Assembly: GCA_913049555.1 (NCBI GenBank)
Contig: CAJWYM010000023.1
Span: 1 to 43,177, forward strand
From: an uncultured Opitutia bacterium
GTDB taxonomy: Bacteria > Verrucomicrobiota > Verrucomicrobiia > Opitutales > CAJWYM01
Reading direction: 5' to 3'
DNA: 43,177 nucleotides
In this document: in pieces, positions 17,720 to 25,469 of the stretch
Layout of the letters: each line of letters starts with the position of its first letter
Numbering within the stretch: the first letter of the stretch is position 1
Notes under the pieces: generated by a model
The model's database searches: none
What the model saw: only the letters and a program-made list of their open reading frames with translations
What the model was told of the DNA's origin: nothing
Made by a program: the position numbers and the translations under genes

Positions 17720-17989
17720 TTGGAAGATTTTCGAGGATTGATTTTTGAACTTTGTAGAAGCGTTTTGTTCTATGAAACCATAGGGGTTTACAAGTTCCTT
17801 GGAATCAAAGGGACCCATGATGGAATGAAATATCTTACACAAAAAACTAAATTAGAATGGTTTAGAGAATTAAAAGAAAAGCGAAGTAATTTTTTAAAGA
17901 ATTTTAGAGAAAGTATAGTTGCGATTTTTTTAGGAAAATATAAGAAGATAAACAAATTTCCTCTAAACCAAACACTCATTTGTAAATAA
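17720..17989 (+). CDS. Doubtful small ORF after queG
   Basis: An 89-codon frame starting with TTG six bases after queG, without a ribosome-binding site. The translation contains YETIGVYKFLGIKGTHDGMKYL and a Lys/Glu-rich helix, which look protein-like, but I recognise no family and AT-rich non-coding DNA can give similar composition. It may be a relic or a small real gene. It occupies most of the 340-base gap before the TpsB gene, in which I see nothing else. Confidence 0.25.
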   Translation: MEDFRGLIFELCRSVLFYETIGVYKFLGIKGTHDGMKYLTQKTKLEWFRELKEKRSNFLKNFRESIVAIFLGKYKKINKFPLNQTLICK

Positions 17990-18054
17990 TTATGCCATCG
18001 TTGGTTGTGAATATTTTAAATTGACAAACACCAAAAAAAATATACAAGGGAAGC

Positions 18055-19851
18055 GTGTTTCTAAACTTTATCAAGTTTTTTAAAAATAATTGCGATCTTG
18101 TTTTCAAATGGATTGTACTTTTTGCTTTTTTTAAAGTATGCCTAGTTTTAAATGCCCAAAAATTTGAAGATATTGCACCAATTCCTTTAGAATCAGTGGG
18201 CTCTGTCGGGGACATTTATTTGGATCCAGATTACTATACAAGCAGCTTGAATGAGGAATCTCCTGCGCTATTAGACAGTTTAAATGGGGTTGTTTTTGTT
18301 AATAGTTTCGACGATATTGTTAAAGAGGGTCGAGAAGATTTGAATATCGTAATTGAGGATATTCCTATTCTTCAAAATGAAGTTTTTAAAAGCCGAATCA
18401 TTCCCCTTATTGGTCAACCTGTGAATCTGAAACTATTGGATGAGATCACCAATGAGGTCGTGCTTCATTTTCGAGAAAACAAACGACCGGTAGTCGATGC
18501 GATCATTCCTGAACAAGACATTCAAACAGGCACGATTCAAGTTTTAGTTCTTCAATCGAAGCTAGGACAAGTAATTGTTGAGAACAATCGTTACTTTTCT
18601 CAAGATCTTTTACTTGGTAAGTTAAGAATTAAAAAAGGAGAGGAACTTGATTCTGCAATTCTAAAGGAAGATTTGGAATGGATTAATGAAAATCCTTTCC
18701 GACAAGTGGATCTTGTCTACAGTCGAGGAGAAAATTCTCAAGAGACAGATATTACATTGAATGTTCGAGAAAAGTTGCCTCTTCGAGTGTATGCAGGTTA
18801 TGAAAACAGTGGCAATGAAGCTACGGGTTTAGACCGATATTTAGCTGGTTTTAACTACGGAAATGTTTTTGGCTTGGATCATACAATCAGTTATCAATAC
18901 ACCACCTCGTCGGATTTGGATAGGTTGACAGGGAACTCTATTACCTACGATATTCCGATCTCTCCCACCTCTAAAATTAATATTCTGGGAAGCTTTGCGG
19001 AGAGTCATTTGATGTTTGAGGATTCACTTGGTTTGGACGGTCGTAATTGGCAACTGGGGCTTAGATACACAAAGGAATTGAGGAATCTGGGCCCTCTAGA
19101 GCATTCAGTCAATTTTGGATTCGATTTTAAAGAGAGTAAGTCAGAAGTGATCATTTCTGGTTTTGCTGCCGATGAAAATACGACCCATATCAACAACTTT
19201 GTTTTCGGATATTATGCAAAATTGAGCGATCCTTTGGGAATTACAAGTTTGTCTACGAATTTATTTTACAGTCCAGGAAATCTAACGGATAAAAATAATG
19301 ATTTACAGTTCGGAGGGCCCACTTCAAATGCGAATGGATCAGCAATTTCATTCGATCCAAATTCTCAAGCAAATTATACCTATGCTAAGATTGGCTTAGA
19401 TCGTAAAACTCGATTGCCTTTCTCCTTTATTTGGAATGTTCGTGCGGAATATTTACTCACTTCAACGAATCTTTTACCCTCTGAGCAACTGACCCTTGGG
19501 GGCAGCAATACAGTTCGTGGATATCAAGAGGCTGAGTCCAACATGGACACAGGTTACTGGATCAACACTGAAATAGTGGCCCCAGGGTTTTCGCTGGGTA
19601 AAATGTTTAAAAGTAAATGGAACGATGAGCTGAATTTATTGTCGTTTTTTGATTATGGATCAGGAAGGAATAAATTTAAAACTGAGGGAGCGGTCAATGA
19701 TTGGGAAATGTATAGCTCCGGATTGGGGATGCGCTATTTGGTAAATCCGTATTTTAACATGAATATGAGTTGGGGATATCAACTGAAAGATTCCGTTCTT
19801 TATCCTGACGATCGTGAGAGAGCCCACATCAGTATTTCATTGACCTATTGA
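18055..19851 (+). CDS. TpsB/FhaC-type outer-membrane transporter (POTRA + beta barrel)
   Basis: A 598-residue outer-membrane protein. The start is GTG at 18055 with AAGGGAAG just upstream. A hydrophobic signal peptide ends near LNAQ. Residues of about 75-245 carry POTRA-like modules (ENKRPVVDAIIPEQDIQTGTIQVLVL is cut here to show VDAIIPEQDIQTGTIQVLV, typical of ShlB POTRA_2), followed by a barrel beginning LRVYAGYENSGNEATG. The conserved V-R-G-Y motif of the Omp85 lid loop is at about 487-490 (SNTVRGYQEAE), and the protein ends with an aromatic-terminated strand (ISISLTY). Such proteins export a TpsA partner exoprotein in two-partner secretion; none is adjacent, so the substrate must be encoded elsewhere or has been lost. 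Confidence 0.88.
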   Translation: MFLNFIKFFKNNCDLVFKWIVLFAFFKVCLVLNAQKFEDIAPIPLESVGSVGDIYLDPDYYTSSLNEESPALLDSLNGVVFVNSFDDIVKEGREDLNIVIEDIPILQNEVFKSRIIPLIGQPVNLKLLDEITNEVVLHFRENKRPVVDAIIPEQDIQTGTIQVLVLQSKLGQVIVENNRYFSQDLLLGKLRIKKGEELDSAILKEDLEWINENPFRQVDLVYSRGENSQETDITLNVREKLPLRVYAGYENSGNEATGLDRYLAGFNYGNVFGLDHTISYQYTTSSDLDRLTGNSITYDIPISPTSKINILGSFAESHLMFEDSLGLDGRNWQLGLRYTKELRNLGPLEHSVNFGFDFKESKSEVIISGFAADENTTHINNFVFGYYAKLSDPLGITSLSTNLFYSPGNLTDKNNDLQFGGPTSNANGSAISFDPNSQANYTYAKIGLDRKTRLPFSFIWNVRAEYLLTSTNLLPSEQLTLGGSNTVRGYQEAESNMDTGYWINTEIVAPGFSLGKMFKSKWNDELNLLSFFDYGSGRNKFKTEGAVNDWEMYSSGLGMRYLVNPYFNMNMSWGYQLKDSVLYPDDRERAHISISLTY

Positions 19852-20017
19852 CCATCGGGCTAGCAAGGATTCAAATCCTACTAATTTAGCGCATTGTTTG
19901 GTGTTTGATAAGAAGTTGGTATATAGTTTTAATCCAAATTAATTTTTTGCGTTTTCGAAGCAAACGTTTCGAATTAAGGACTCCAGTAACGTCCAGTTGC
20001 TTAGGTTTCTCCTGATT
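19852..20017. other. Spacer with possible decayed 3' continuation of the uxaC relic
   Basis: No intact gene. On the minus strand a short stretch reads LIWIKTIYQ...QTMR, faintly like the EIWL...KWRAMR region that follows the HCHL motif in uronate isomerases, but it is too decayed to be sure. TTCGAA occurs twice with an 8-base spacer (19954-19973). Confidence 0.3.
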
Positions 20018-20155
20018 CTACCCAATCTCCTTTCGATTTAAATGACAATGATGGTCATATAGGGCCATTTCATTGGCGATCTCATAAAAGAGTTTTTGGC
20101 CTGTTTTGTTGGATAAAAGGAAATTATTACGAACAAAGACAAAGCTTAAAGATCT
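20018..20155 (-). pseudogene. uxaC: uxaC (uronate isomerase) N-terminal remnant
   Basis: The minus strand reads without a stop from about 20155 to TAG at 20018-20020. The translation contains NNFLLSNKTGQKLFYEIA and then MALYDHHCHLNRKEI. This matches the beginning of glucuronate/galacturonate isomerase, where 'DDFLLxNxTAxxLYHxYA' is followed by 'DYHCHLxPxEIAEN'; the His-x-His pair binds the metal. No start codon is seen and the frame ends right after the motif, so about 45 of some 470 codons remain. It is a relic of hexuronate catabolism, in keeping with a polysaccharide-degrading lifestyle. The identification rests on recalled motifs. Confidence 0.68.
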
Positions 20156-20264
20156 AGGATGGGTATCTAGTTTTATTTATAAAAAGAAGAAAAATCTGGA
20201 ATGAACTTTTTTGAGGATTATATGGAATCCCTTAAAAACAGGATTGCACCATTCTTTATGGGCA

Positions 20265-20633
20265 TTATTTACGAATCCATGAACCATTAGGCATTTGGAT
20301 CCAAAACCCTTTAGGAGAGGTGTCTCTTATCTGATTGGCCCGTTTGGAACCAATTTTGGAAGGGGATTCTTTTACTTTATCAGCGATTGCATTGTAGACC
20401 GTTTCTCGATCCTTATTTTCATCCCGAACCATTTTTTCTTGAGTCGAATTGAGAGAACCTTTGAGTTCAAGGTAGCCTTGGTTGTTTTCACCCACTTGAC
20501 CCTCTGCTTTTAAGAGGGTAATCTTGGGGAGGCGACTGGTCATATCTTGCTTGATCGATTGCAAGGATTTAGCCTGTAAAGAGCAGGTAATAAAAAAAAG
20601 AAGAAATGTGTTTAAAAGGTATTTCATATTCAT
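20265..20633 (-). CDS. ydbL: YdbL-like DUF1318 protein
   Basis: A 122-residue exported protein with signal peptide (LLNTFLLFFITCSLQA). The mature part shows GQVGENNQGYLEL, NKDRETVYNAIADK and PKGFWIQMPNGSWIRK, matching the DUF1318/YdbL family pattern (GxVGE..GYL, R...Y..IA, G.W.....G.W). In Escherichia coli YdbL is a periplasmic regulator of the YdbH-YnbE bridge. The gene starts with ATG overlapping the TGA of ynbE (ATGA at 20630-20633), and is last in the three-gene operon. An in-frame ATG two codons later is an alternative start. Confidence 0.85.
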   Translation of the reverse strand: MNMKYLLNTFLLFFITCSLQAKSLQSIKQDMTSRLPKITLLKAEGQVGENNQGYLELKGSLNSTQEKMVRDENKDRETVYNAIADKVKESPSKIGSKRANQIRDTSPKGFWIQMPNGSWIRK

Positions 20634-20818
20634 AATTGGTCTTCTGCGATTTCTTCTGCCTGATTGTCAAGATCTCCAAAAAAATCCTCCAGTTCTTTTT
20701 CTATCTTTAAATTTATATCCATGGTTATGTGAACCGTATGCTCTGTTTTGACGGTTCCACATCCAAGTAAAAATAACAAACCGTTGGCTAAGAGTAGGGA
20801 GTATAAAAAGGGTTTCAT
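20630..20818 (-). CDS. ynbE: YnbE-like small lipoprotein
   Basis: A 62-residue lipoprotein: signal LLLANGLLFLLGC with the lipid-modified Cys at residue 20, followed by a short chain with HITMDINLKIEKELEDFF. The alternating strand 'ITMDINLKIE' corresponds to the 'ITINMNVKIE' segment of E. coli YnbE, an outer-membrane lipoprotein that stacks by beta-strand pairing with the C-terminus of YdbH. It sits 14 bases after ydbH and overlaps ydbL by four bases. Confidence 0.82.
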   Translation of the reverse strand: MKPFLYSLLLANGLLFLLGCGTVKTEHTVHITMDINLKIEKELEDFFGDLDNQAEEIAEDQL

Positions 20819-20832
20819 AAGAATGATTGAAG

Positions 20833-22911
20833 CTAATTTGTAGAGAAGTTCAATTTTTTATTTTTTCCTAGGTCTAATAAAGATTTCATAGATCCATTTA
20901 AATTGAGGTTTAAGTCGAGATTTATCTTCTTGTCTCCTTTAAAGCCCATAAAAATATCTTGTTCTTCGAGCGTGCTTTCTCCTAATATTTTTACTTTAAA
21001 CGGACTCTTTGGAGTTGGAGAAATGTCTATGATTAGATCTTCTAAAGTTAAGTTCTCCAGAGCTTTTTCAGCGGCAGACATCTCTTTGAATTGTCTTGTG
21101 TTCTCTGCCATTCCTTTCGTTAACAATCCCTTTGCCAAAAAGGACAATCGATTTGGATGCTTTGGATCTTTAGGGGGTAAAAGTCTGAGACTTCCTTGAA
21201 GTGGTATCCACTCATTGTCTTTGATTGCAAAGGGTAGGGTTCCACTTAGATGACCGGTAATGGAACCCTGAAAGTCGGGGATTTGTTTTTGGAGCTCTGT
21301 GAGGTTGATGGATTCTAACCACAGTCGAAATTCTCCGCTCTGATTCAGCACAGAGTAATGGGTATCCTTTATTTCAATGGAACCTTCTAGGGTATTTACA
21401 GTGAGGTCGATTCTATTTAATTGAGGAGGTTTGAGTTGGTAATCTATGGAACCGATTAAGTCTTGGAATTTCAAGGAGGCTCGATGGAAATTGGGAATCT
21501 TAATATTTTGGATTTGAAGAATGGGGTTCTCTTGAGGGGTTTTTACAGTGAAAAAGCAGGATCCTAAATCAAGGTGGAGGTCTAGTTCAGAATTGGAAAG
21601 AGAGAGGTTTTGGAGATTCACTTTATTTTTGGAGAATTCTTTTAGTGAAAAATTCTGGGTTGTCAATTGACCAGAAGTAATTTCCCAATCCTCTAGGTTT
21701 GGAATTTTTAATGCTTCTAAATGAATCCGCCCATTTACAACTTCGTAAAATTCAAAATTGTAGTCCGGTCCTATCTTTAAGAGCAGGTTTATTTTTCCAA
21801 CTGGGATTGCTTTTTTCGACCATTGAGTGGATAAAATTTGTTCTGCTAATTGGACTTTTAATTCGATCGGGCTGTTATAGTGAAAGTCTGTTTTTTTATA
21901 AGAACGAAGTATCCCCTCCCAATTCATTTTAATTTTTTGCGGCTCTTGTAAGTCGGTTTGCATGAAACCTTCTATTTTGCCAGATTGAAAGGTCTGAGAA
22001 TGGTCTGAGTATTCGAGTTCATCGATTTTGAGATGAACTTCAATCTTCCCTAAGTGTTTTTCAGTTTTGGGTTCTAGGAGCGTATCGCCAGAAAGATGAA
22101 ATTGAGGCTTTTGGAGTTTCCATTCTTTCTGTTCATAAAAAGAGCTTAATTGTTCCCCATTGAATTGAGCCTGAAATTCAAGTTTCAGATCTAACGGGTT
22201 CAGTTTGAGATTTATTTTAGAGTAAATCTTCTCTTTTGATTGGATTGAAAATGGTAAAGACAACTCTTGCTGGGACAAACTGTAGAGATTCATTAGATCT
22301 TCAGGATCCCAGTTACCTGAGGATTCAAGAAAAAAGTTCTTTTCTCGCTGATGAATGGTAAAGTCTACCTTAGAATTTATGAATTGGAACTGAGTGTTTA
22401 ATTCTAGATTCCTAGTTTCTAAGGACCCTTTGAATGTCGTTGTAAGTCCTAATTTTTCATGATTAAAAGATCCATCTAGGATTTCTATTTGATTAAAAGG
22501 AAGGGATCGCAAGAATTCATTGCCTAGCGACTGATAGAGTTCAAATAAAGTTTGATTTTTGAGCTCCTTATTTGCCTCAACAGAATCTTTTTTGTACAAA
22601 ACGTTCAAATTTTCAATCCAGATTTTATCGACTGTTTTGTCCATAAGTTCTTTCAAATCAAATTCAACCTTTAGATTTTTGACTAAAAGAGCCACCTTAT
22701 CATTGCTGTAGACTAGATTTGCAAATTGAATTTTTCTAAAGCTTACCTCTTGGATTGTAAATTGAGTGATTTCCGCCGGGGCAACCTTTTTAAGAACCCA
22801 GGATAGGACAAGGATTTTATTTGCAAAAACGATGCCCAGTACAATAGATATCAGTGCGATCGTGCAGGCAAAATAGAGCCTGCTTCGTTTTGCTATTCTC
22901 TTTTTGTTCAT
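20833..22911 (-). CDS. ydbH: YdbH-like AsmA-family intermembrane lipid-transport protein
   Basis: A 692-residue protein with one N-terminal membrane anchor (about residues 12-40, RLYFACTIALISIVLGIVF) followed by long amphipathic beta structure. The C-terminal part (SLRLLPPKDPKHPNRLSF and LDLNLNLNGSMKSLLDLG) is like YdbH. Together with TamB and YhdP, E. coli YdbH forms a hydrophobic groove spanning the periplasm that moves phospholipids to the outer membrane. Assignment relies on the domain pattern plus the strict ydbH-ynbE-ydbL gene order, which is conserved in Proteobacteria. First gene of the operon; a 317-base gap precedes it upstream. Confidence 0.8.
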   Translation of the reverse strand: MNKKRIAKRSRLYFACTIALISIVLGIVFANKILVLSWVLKKVAPAEITQFTIQEVSFRKIQFANLVYSNDKVALLVKNLKVEFDLKELMDKTVDKIWIENLNVLYKKDSVEANKELKNQTLFELYQSLGNEFLRSLPFNQIEILDGSFNHEKLGLTTTFKGSLETRNLELNTQFQFINSKVDFTIHQREKNFFLESSGNWDPEDLMNLYSLSQQELSLPFSIQSKEKIYSKINLKLNPLDLKLEFQAQFNGEQLSSFYEQKEWKLQKPQFHLSGDTLLEPKTEKHLGKIEVHLKIDELEYSDHSQTFQSGKIEGFMQTDLQEPQKIKMNWEGILRSYKKTDFHYNSPIELKVQLAEQILSTQWSKKAIPVGKINLLLKIGPDYNFEFYEVVNGRIHLEALKIPNLEDWEITSGQLTTQNFSLKEFSKNKVNLQNLSLSNSELDLHLDLGSCFFTVKTPQENPILQIQNIKIPNFHRASLKFQDLIGSIDYQLKPPQLNRIDLTVNTLEGSIEIKDTHYSVLNQSGEFRLWLESINLTELQKQIPDFQGSITGHLSGTLPFAIKDNEWIPLQGSLRLLPPKDPKHPNRLSFLAKGLLTKGMAENTRQFKEMSAAEKALENLTLEDLIIDISPTPKSPFKVKILGESTLEEQDIFMGFKGDKKINLDLNLNLNGSMKSLLDLGKNKKLNFSTN

Positions 22912-23228
22912 CTTACAAAAGGAATTCTACAAGAGAATTTTTTTCTAGCAAATGATATCCAACGATATGGATCTTGAATTTAGCACCATCCAACAAATGA
23001 AAAATACTGGATTGAATTGTGGGTCTGAGCTTACTGTGAATTTTTTATCGGAGCTTTTACTCCAAACTTTTCCTATCCGCTTAAAAGATTTATGAGAATC
23101 TTCGAGGAACATAAAGTTCTCATTTTAGAATTGAATCACCCATTAAGCTCTAGTTTCTTTTGCTTGAAACTGTTTTTCTCATTATTCTGGTTTCATTGGA
23201 TAACGAACTTACGCTCGTTTGAATTCTT
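22912..23228. other. 317-base spacer with a 42-codon coding-like fragment
   Basis: On the plus strand 22967-23095 opens with ATG and reads MDLEFSTIQQMK, then FLSELLLQTFPIRLKDL before TGA. This resembles the first helix pair of an Hpt phosphotransfer domain but lacks the His helix, so it may be a gene relic. A second frame (23092-23304) shows no recognisable protein. Confidence 0.3.
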
Positions 23229-24110
23229 TTATTTCAGAGATTTGTCGAAAAACCTGTCCATAATTGGAAGTGTTTTTTTGCTATGTTTAAAAAAGAACAT
23301 ATGACCTCCTTCTTTAAATTCATGGAGTTCAAAGTTAGCAACACCCATCTCTTGGCATTTTTTATTAAAAAATTGATAGTTGTAGGCGGGGACCAAGGAA
23401 TCTTTATCCCCATGCATAATGAAGATAGGGATTTGACCTTTATTGATATAACTTAGGGGTGAGATTTCTTTTAAAAATAGAGGGTTGTTGTTTTGCTCCT
23501 CGGTCAAAAACTTAAGCTTTCCTCTTTTTTCCGCTCGAGTGGAAAAGTCGGTGGGTCCTGCTACAGCGAAAACACATTGCACGGTGGAATCGAATTCGTT
23601 GTAAGCCGAGCTTTTAAATTTATCGAATTCGGGTGTTAGACCAATTAAAAGTGCTAGGTGCGCTCCGGCACTGTAGCCTTGAACTCCTATACGCTCAGGA
23701 TCTCCATTGAATTTAGTAGCTGACTTTTTGAGAAATCGAATGGCTTGTTTTACATCTAAAATGCAACTGGGTAGCGGAGCTTCGCTAATCAAGCGATAAG
23801 AAATGGTTGCTGCGAGGTATCCCCTTTGGGCGTAGCGAATGGCTTGGTAACGCATGCCATCTTTATCTCCTTTTGACCAACCGCCTCCATGAATAAAAAC
23901 TACGATGGGGAGCTTCTTGTCAGATGTTTTCTTTGTTTTGTAAGCGATGCCAATTTGACCCGCTCTTTCATGATCTCCTTCTCGATATTGAAGAACTTCA
24001 TAACTAATTCCATCAGGCAAAGAAAAATTATCTTTTGGAGCATCTCTTTTACCGAAAAGAGATGAAATGAAAGCGATTGATAGAAGGAAAACTTTAGTAA
24101 ATGGAAACAT
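23229..24110 (-). CDS. Exported alpha/beta-hydrolase, BD-FAE/carboxylesterase type
   Basis: A 293-residue esterase-like enzyme. A signal peptide (VFLLSIAFISSLFG) indicates export. The oxyanion-hole motif HGGG is at 74-77, the nucleophile S147 lies in GYSAGAHLA, D235/D237 in MHGDKDSLVP supply the acid, and H270 in GGHMFFF is the catalytic His. This arrangement is typical of the BD-FAE/Abhydrolase_3 families, which include acetyl-xylan, feruloyl and other polysaccharide esterases. A role in removing acyl groups from a glycan suits the neighbouring sulfatases, but lipid or other ester substrates are equally possible. It is preceded by an AT-rich spacer and seems monocistronic. Confidence 0.87.
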   Translation of the reverse strand: MFPFTKVFLLSIAFISSLFGKRDAPKDNFSLPDGISYEVLQYREGDHERAGQIGIAYKTKKTSDKKLPIVVFIHGGGWSKGDKDGMRYQAIRYAQRGYLAATISYRLISEAPLPSCILDVKQAIRFLKKSATKFNGDPERIGVQGYSAGAHLALLIGLTPEFDKFKSSAYNEFDSTVQCVFAVAGPTDFSTRAEKRGKLKFLTEEQNNNPLFLKEISPLSYINKGQIPIFIMHGDKDSLVPAYNYQFFNKKCQEMGVANFELHEFKEGGHMFFFKHSKKTLPIMDRFFDKSLK

Positions 24111-24235
24111 TTTAACAAAAATAATTAGAATAAAAGAATCTAATGTGTAATATAATATTACTATATTTTCAAGCTATAATTTTCTTTTACTGTTTTTGCT
24201 CTCTTGGGATTTGGATCTTTATTGAGAAAAAGGGC

Positions 24236-24269
24236 AAAAAAAAGCCTCCACTAGTTTTAACTAGGGAGG
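24236..24269 (-). terminator. Rho-independent terminator after the YceI gene
   Basis: On the minus strand a CCTCC-CTAG... stem pairs with ...CTAG-GGAGG (24245-24269) around a short T/A loop and is followed by eight T residues. It lies 16 bases after the YceI stop. Confidence 0.8.
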
Positions 24270-24284
24270 TTAAAAAAGTGAATG

Positions 24285-24914
24285 CTATTTACTGGATGCT
24301 CCTACAACTCTTAATGATACTTCAATCTTGTTGCTGACTTTATCTTCTTTTTTGCCAGCCATGATATTGAAATCTGAACGATTGACTGAAAAGTCACTTC
24401 TTACAACTAGCAAGTCTCCTTTGAGGTCATTTTTACCCATTCGTGCACCTAATTTGTCCTTAAGGAACATAAATTCAACAGGGACTGTGATTTTTTTGGC
24501 AATTCCTTTCATGGTGAAAGTGCCGGTTACGTCAGCAACCAAGGCTTGACCCACATTTTTTAAATTTGATAGAGATTCTGCTTCAAAGGCGATGTTCTTG
24601 TGCGTGCTAACATCTAGCCATTTACTCCCCTTTAGGTGATCTAACATCATGGGGTTGCCAACAGTTACTGAGTCGGATGAAATATTTATAATACCGGAAA
24701 TATTCTCGGGGTTGGCAGGATCAAAATTTATATTCCCACTGACACCATTTGCAAATCCACTGATTTGTTCTAAAGGAGCATCCAATAAAAATTGGGCATT
24801 GTTCACATTTTTAGGATCCGTAAAATCAAAAGAGATTCCAAAAGTGCTTAGAGTTGAGAAGCAAGTTAAAACTGAGTAAAGGGCGGTATTTTTAAGGAAT
24901 TTTTTAATATTCAT
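24285..24914 (-). CDS. YceI-family periplasmic protein
   Basis: A 209-residue protein with a signal peptide (about 1-26) and a YceI-like lipocalin barrel: FDFTDPKNVNNAQFLLDAP, HLKGSKWLDVSTHKNIAFE, GTFTMKGIAKKITVPVEF and RSDFSVNRSDFNI match the core motifs of the family (DF.V...H..I.F, G.LT..G...P). YceI proteins bind long polyprenyl or amide lipids in the periplasm; the physiological role is mostly unknown. It follows the small membrane protein gene by 6 bases and ends in a strong terminator. Confidence 0.9.
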   Translation of the reverse strand: MNIKKFLKNTALYSVLTCFSTLSTFGISFDFTDPKNVNNAQFLLDAPLEQISGFANGVSGNINFDPANPENISGIINISSDSVTVGNPMMLDHLKGSKWLDVSTHKNIAFEAESLSNLKNVGQALVADVTGTFTMKGIAKKITVPVEFMFLKDKLGARMGKNDLKGDLLVVRSDFSVNRSDFNIMAGKKEDKVSNKIEVSLRVVGASSK

Positions 24915-24920
24915 TTTGAG

Positions 24921-25178
24921 TTATTGTTGTTTGGGTTTTGTGAAGATCGAGATTGTAAATACACTGGCAGATAGAACTATGCCGAGGGCGAGCAATTCAA
25001 GACCGATTACTAGAGCCTCTTTGTGGACTGGATATTCCAATCCTGTGATCTCATCGATTTCTAGAGTGGAAACAGAAGTCTTAGTCCAACCAGTGGATGC
25101 CCCGGTAAAAATCCATGAGATGAGGGTGATCAATAAAATCAATAAGGAAACAACCTTTAGTATTTTCGTAATTTTCAT
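24921..25178 (-). CDS. Small two-helix membrane protein preceding YceI
   Basis: An 85-residue protein with an N-terminal helix (LKVVSLLILLITLISWIF), a 30-residue loop with GWTKTSVSTLEIDEITGLEYP, and a second helix (ALVIGLELLALGIVLSASVF). I know no functional name. Its stop is 6 bases from the YceI start, so the two form a transcription unit. The well-ordered loop between two helices suggests a periplasmic domain and perhaps a membrane partner for the YceI lipocalin; this is inference. Confidence 0.75.
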   Translation of the reverse strand: MKITKILKVVSLLILLITLISWIFTGASTGWTKTSVSTLEIDEITGLEYPVHKEALVIGLELLALGIVLSASVFTISIFTKPKQQ

Positions 25179-25405
25179 AGGTGAGCGCTGTTATATTTCA
25201 ACTGCAAATTATTCCATTGTAAGTAGAGTATGATTCTCTGAGTTACAAGAGTCAGACAATATTTCTTTTGCGATTTCTTTTTTCATTGAAACTTTTGGAT
25301 CGTTTATTGGGTCTTGCTGACAATCTTAACAGCAGTCTTTTTGATTTATCGAGAAAAATGCAGAGTTGAAACAAGAAATTGTAACGGAGTTTCTCTTTAT
25401 ATTGC

Positions 25406-25435
25406 TTGGCAGTTCATTGAAACTACCTATACAAT
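25406..25435 (+). promoter_or_regulatory. Candidate promoter of the agmatine deiminase gene
   Basis: TTGGCA at 25406-25411 and TACAAT at 25430-25435, spacer 18. Initiation near 25442 would give a leader of about 28 bases before the ATG at 25470 and would exclude the longer open frame beginning at 25314. Confidence 0.4.
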
Positions 25436-25469
25436 CTACTTCAATGATACAGGCAAAGCTGAGAATAAA

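Noticed and set aside
25314-25469. 52-residue N-terminal extension of agmatine deiminase
   Set aside because: Does not resemble the family, contains the best promoter candidate, and the shorter form has normal family length.
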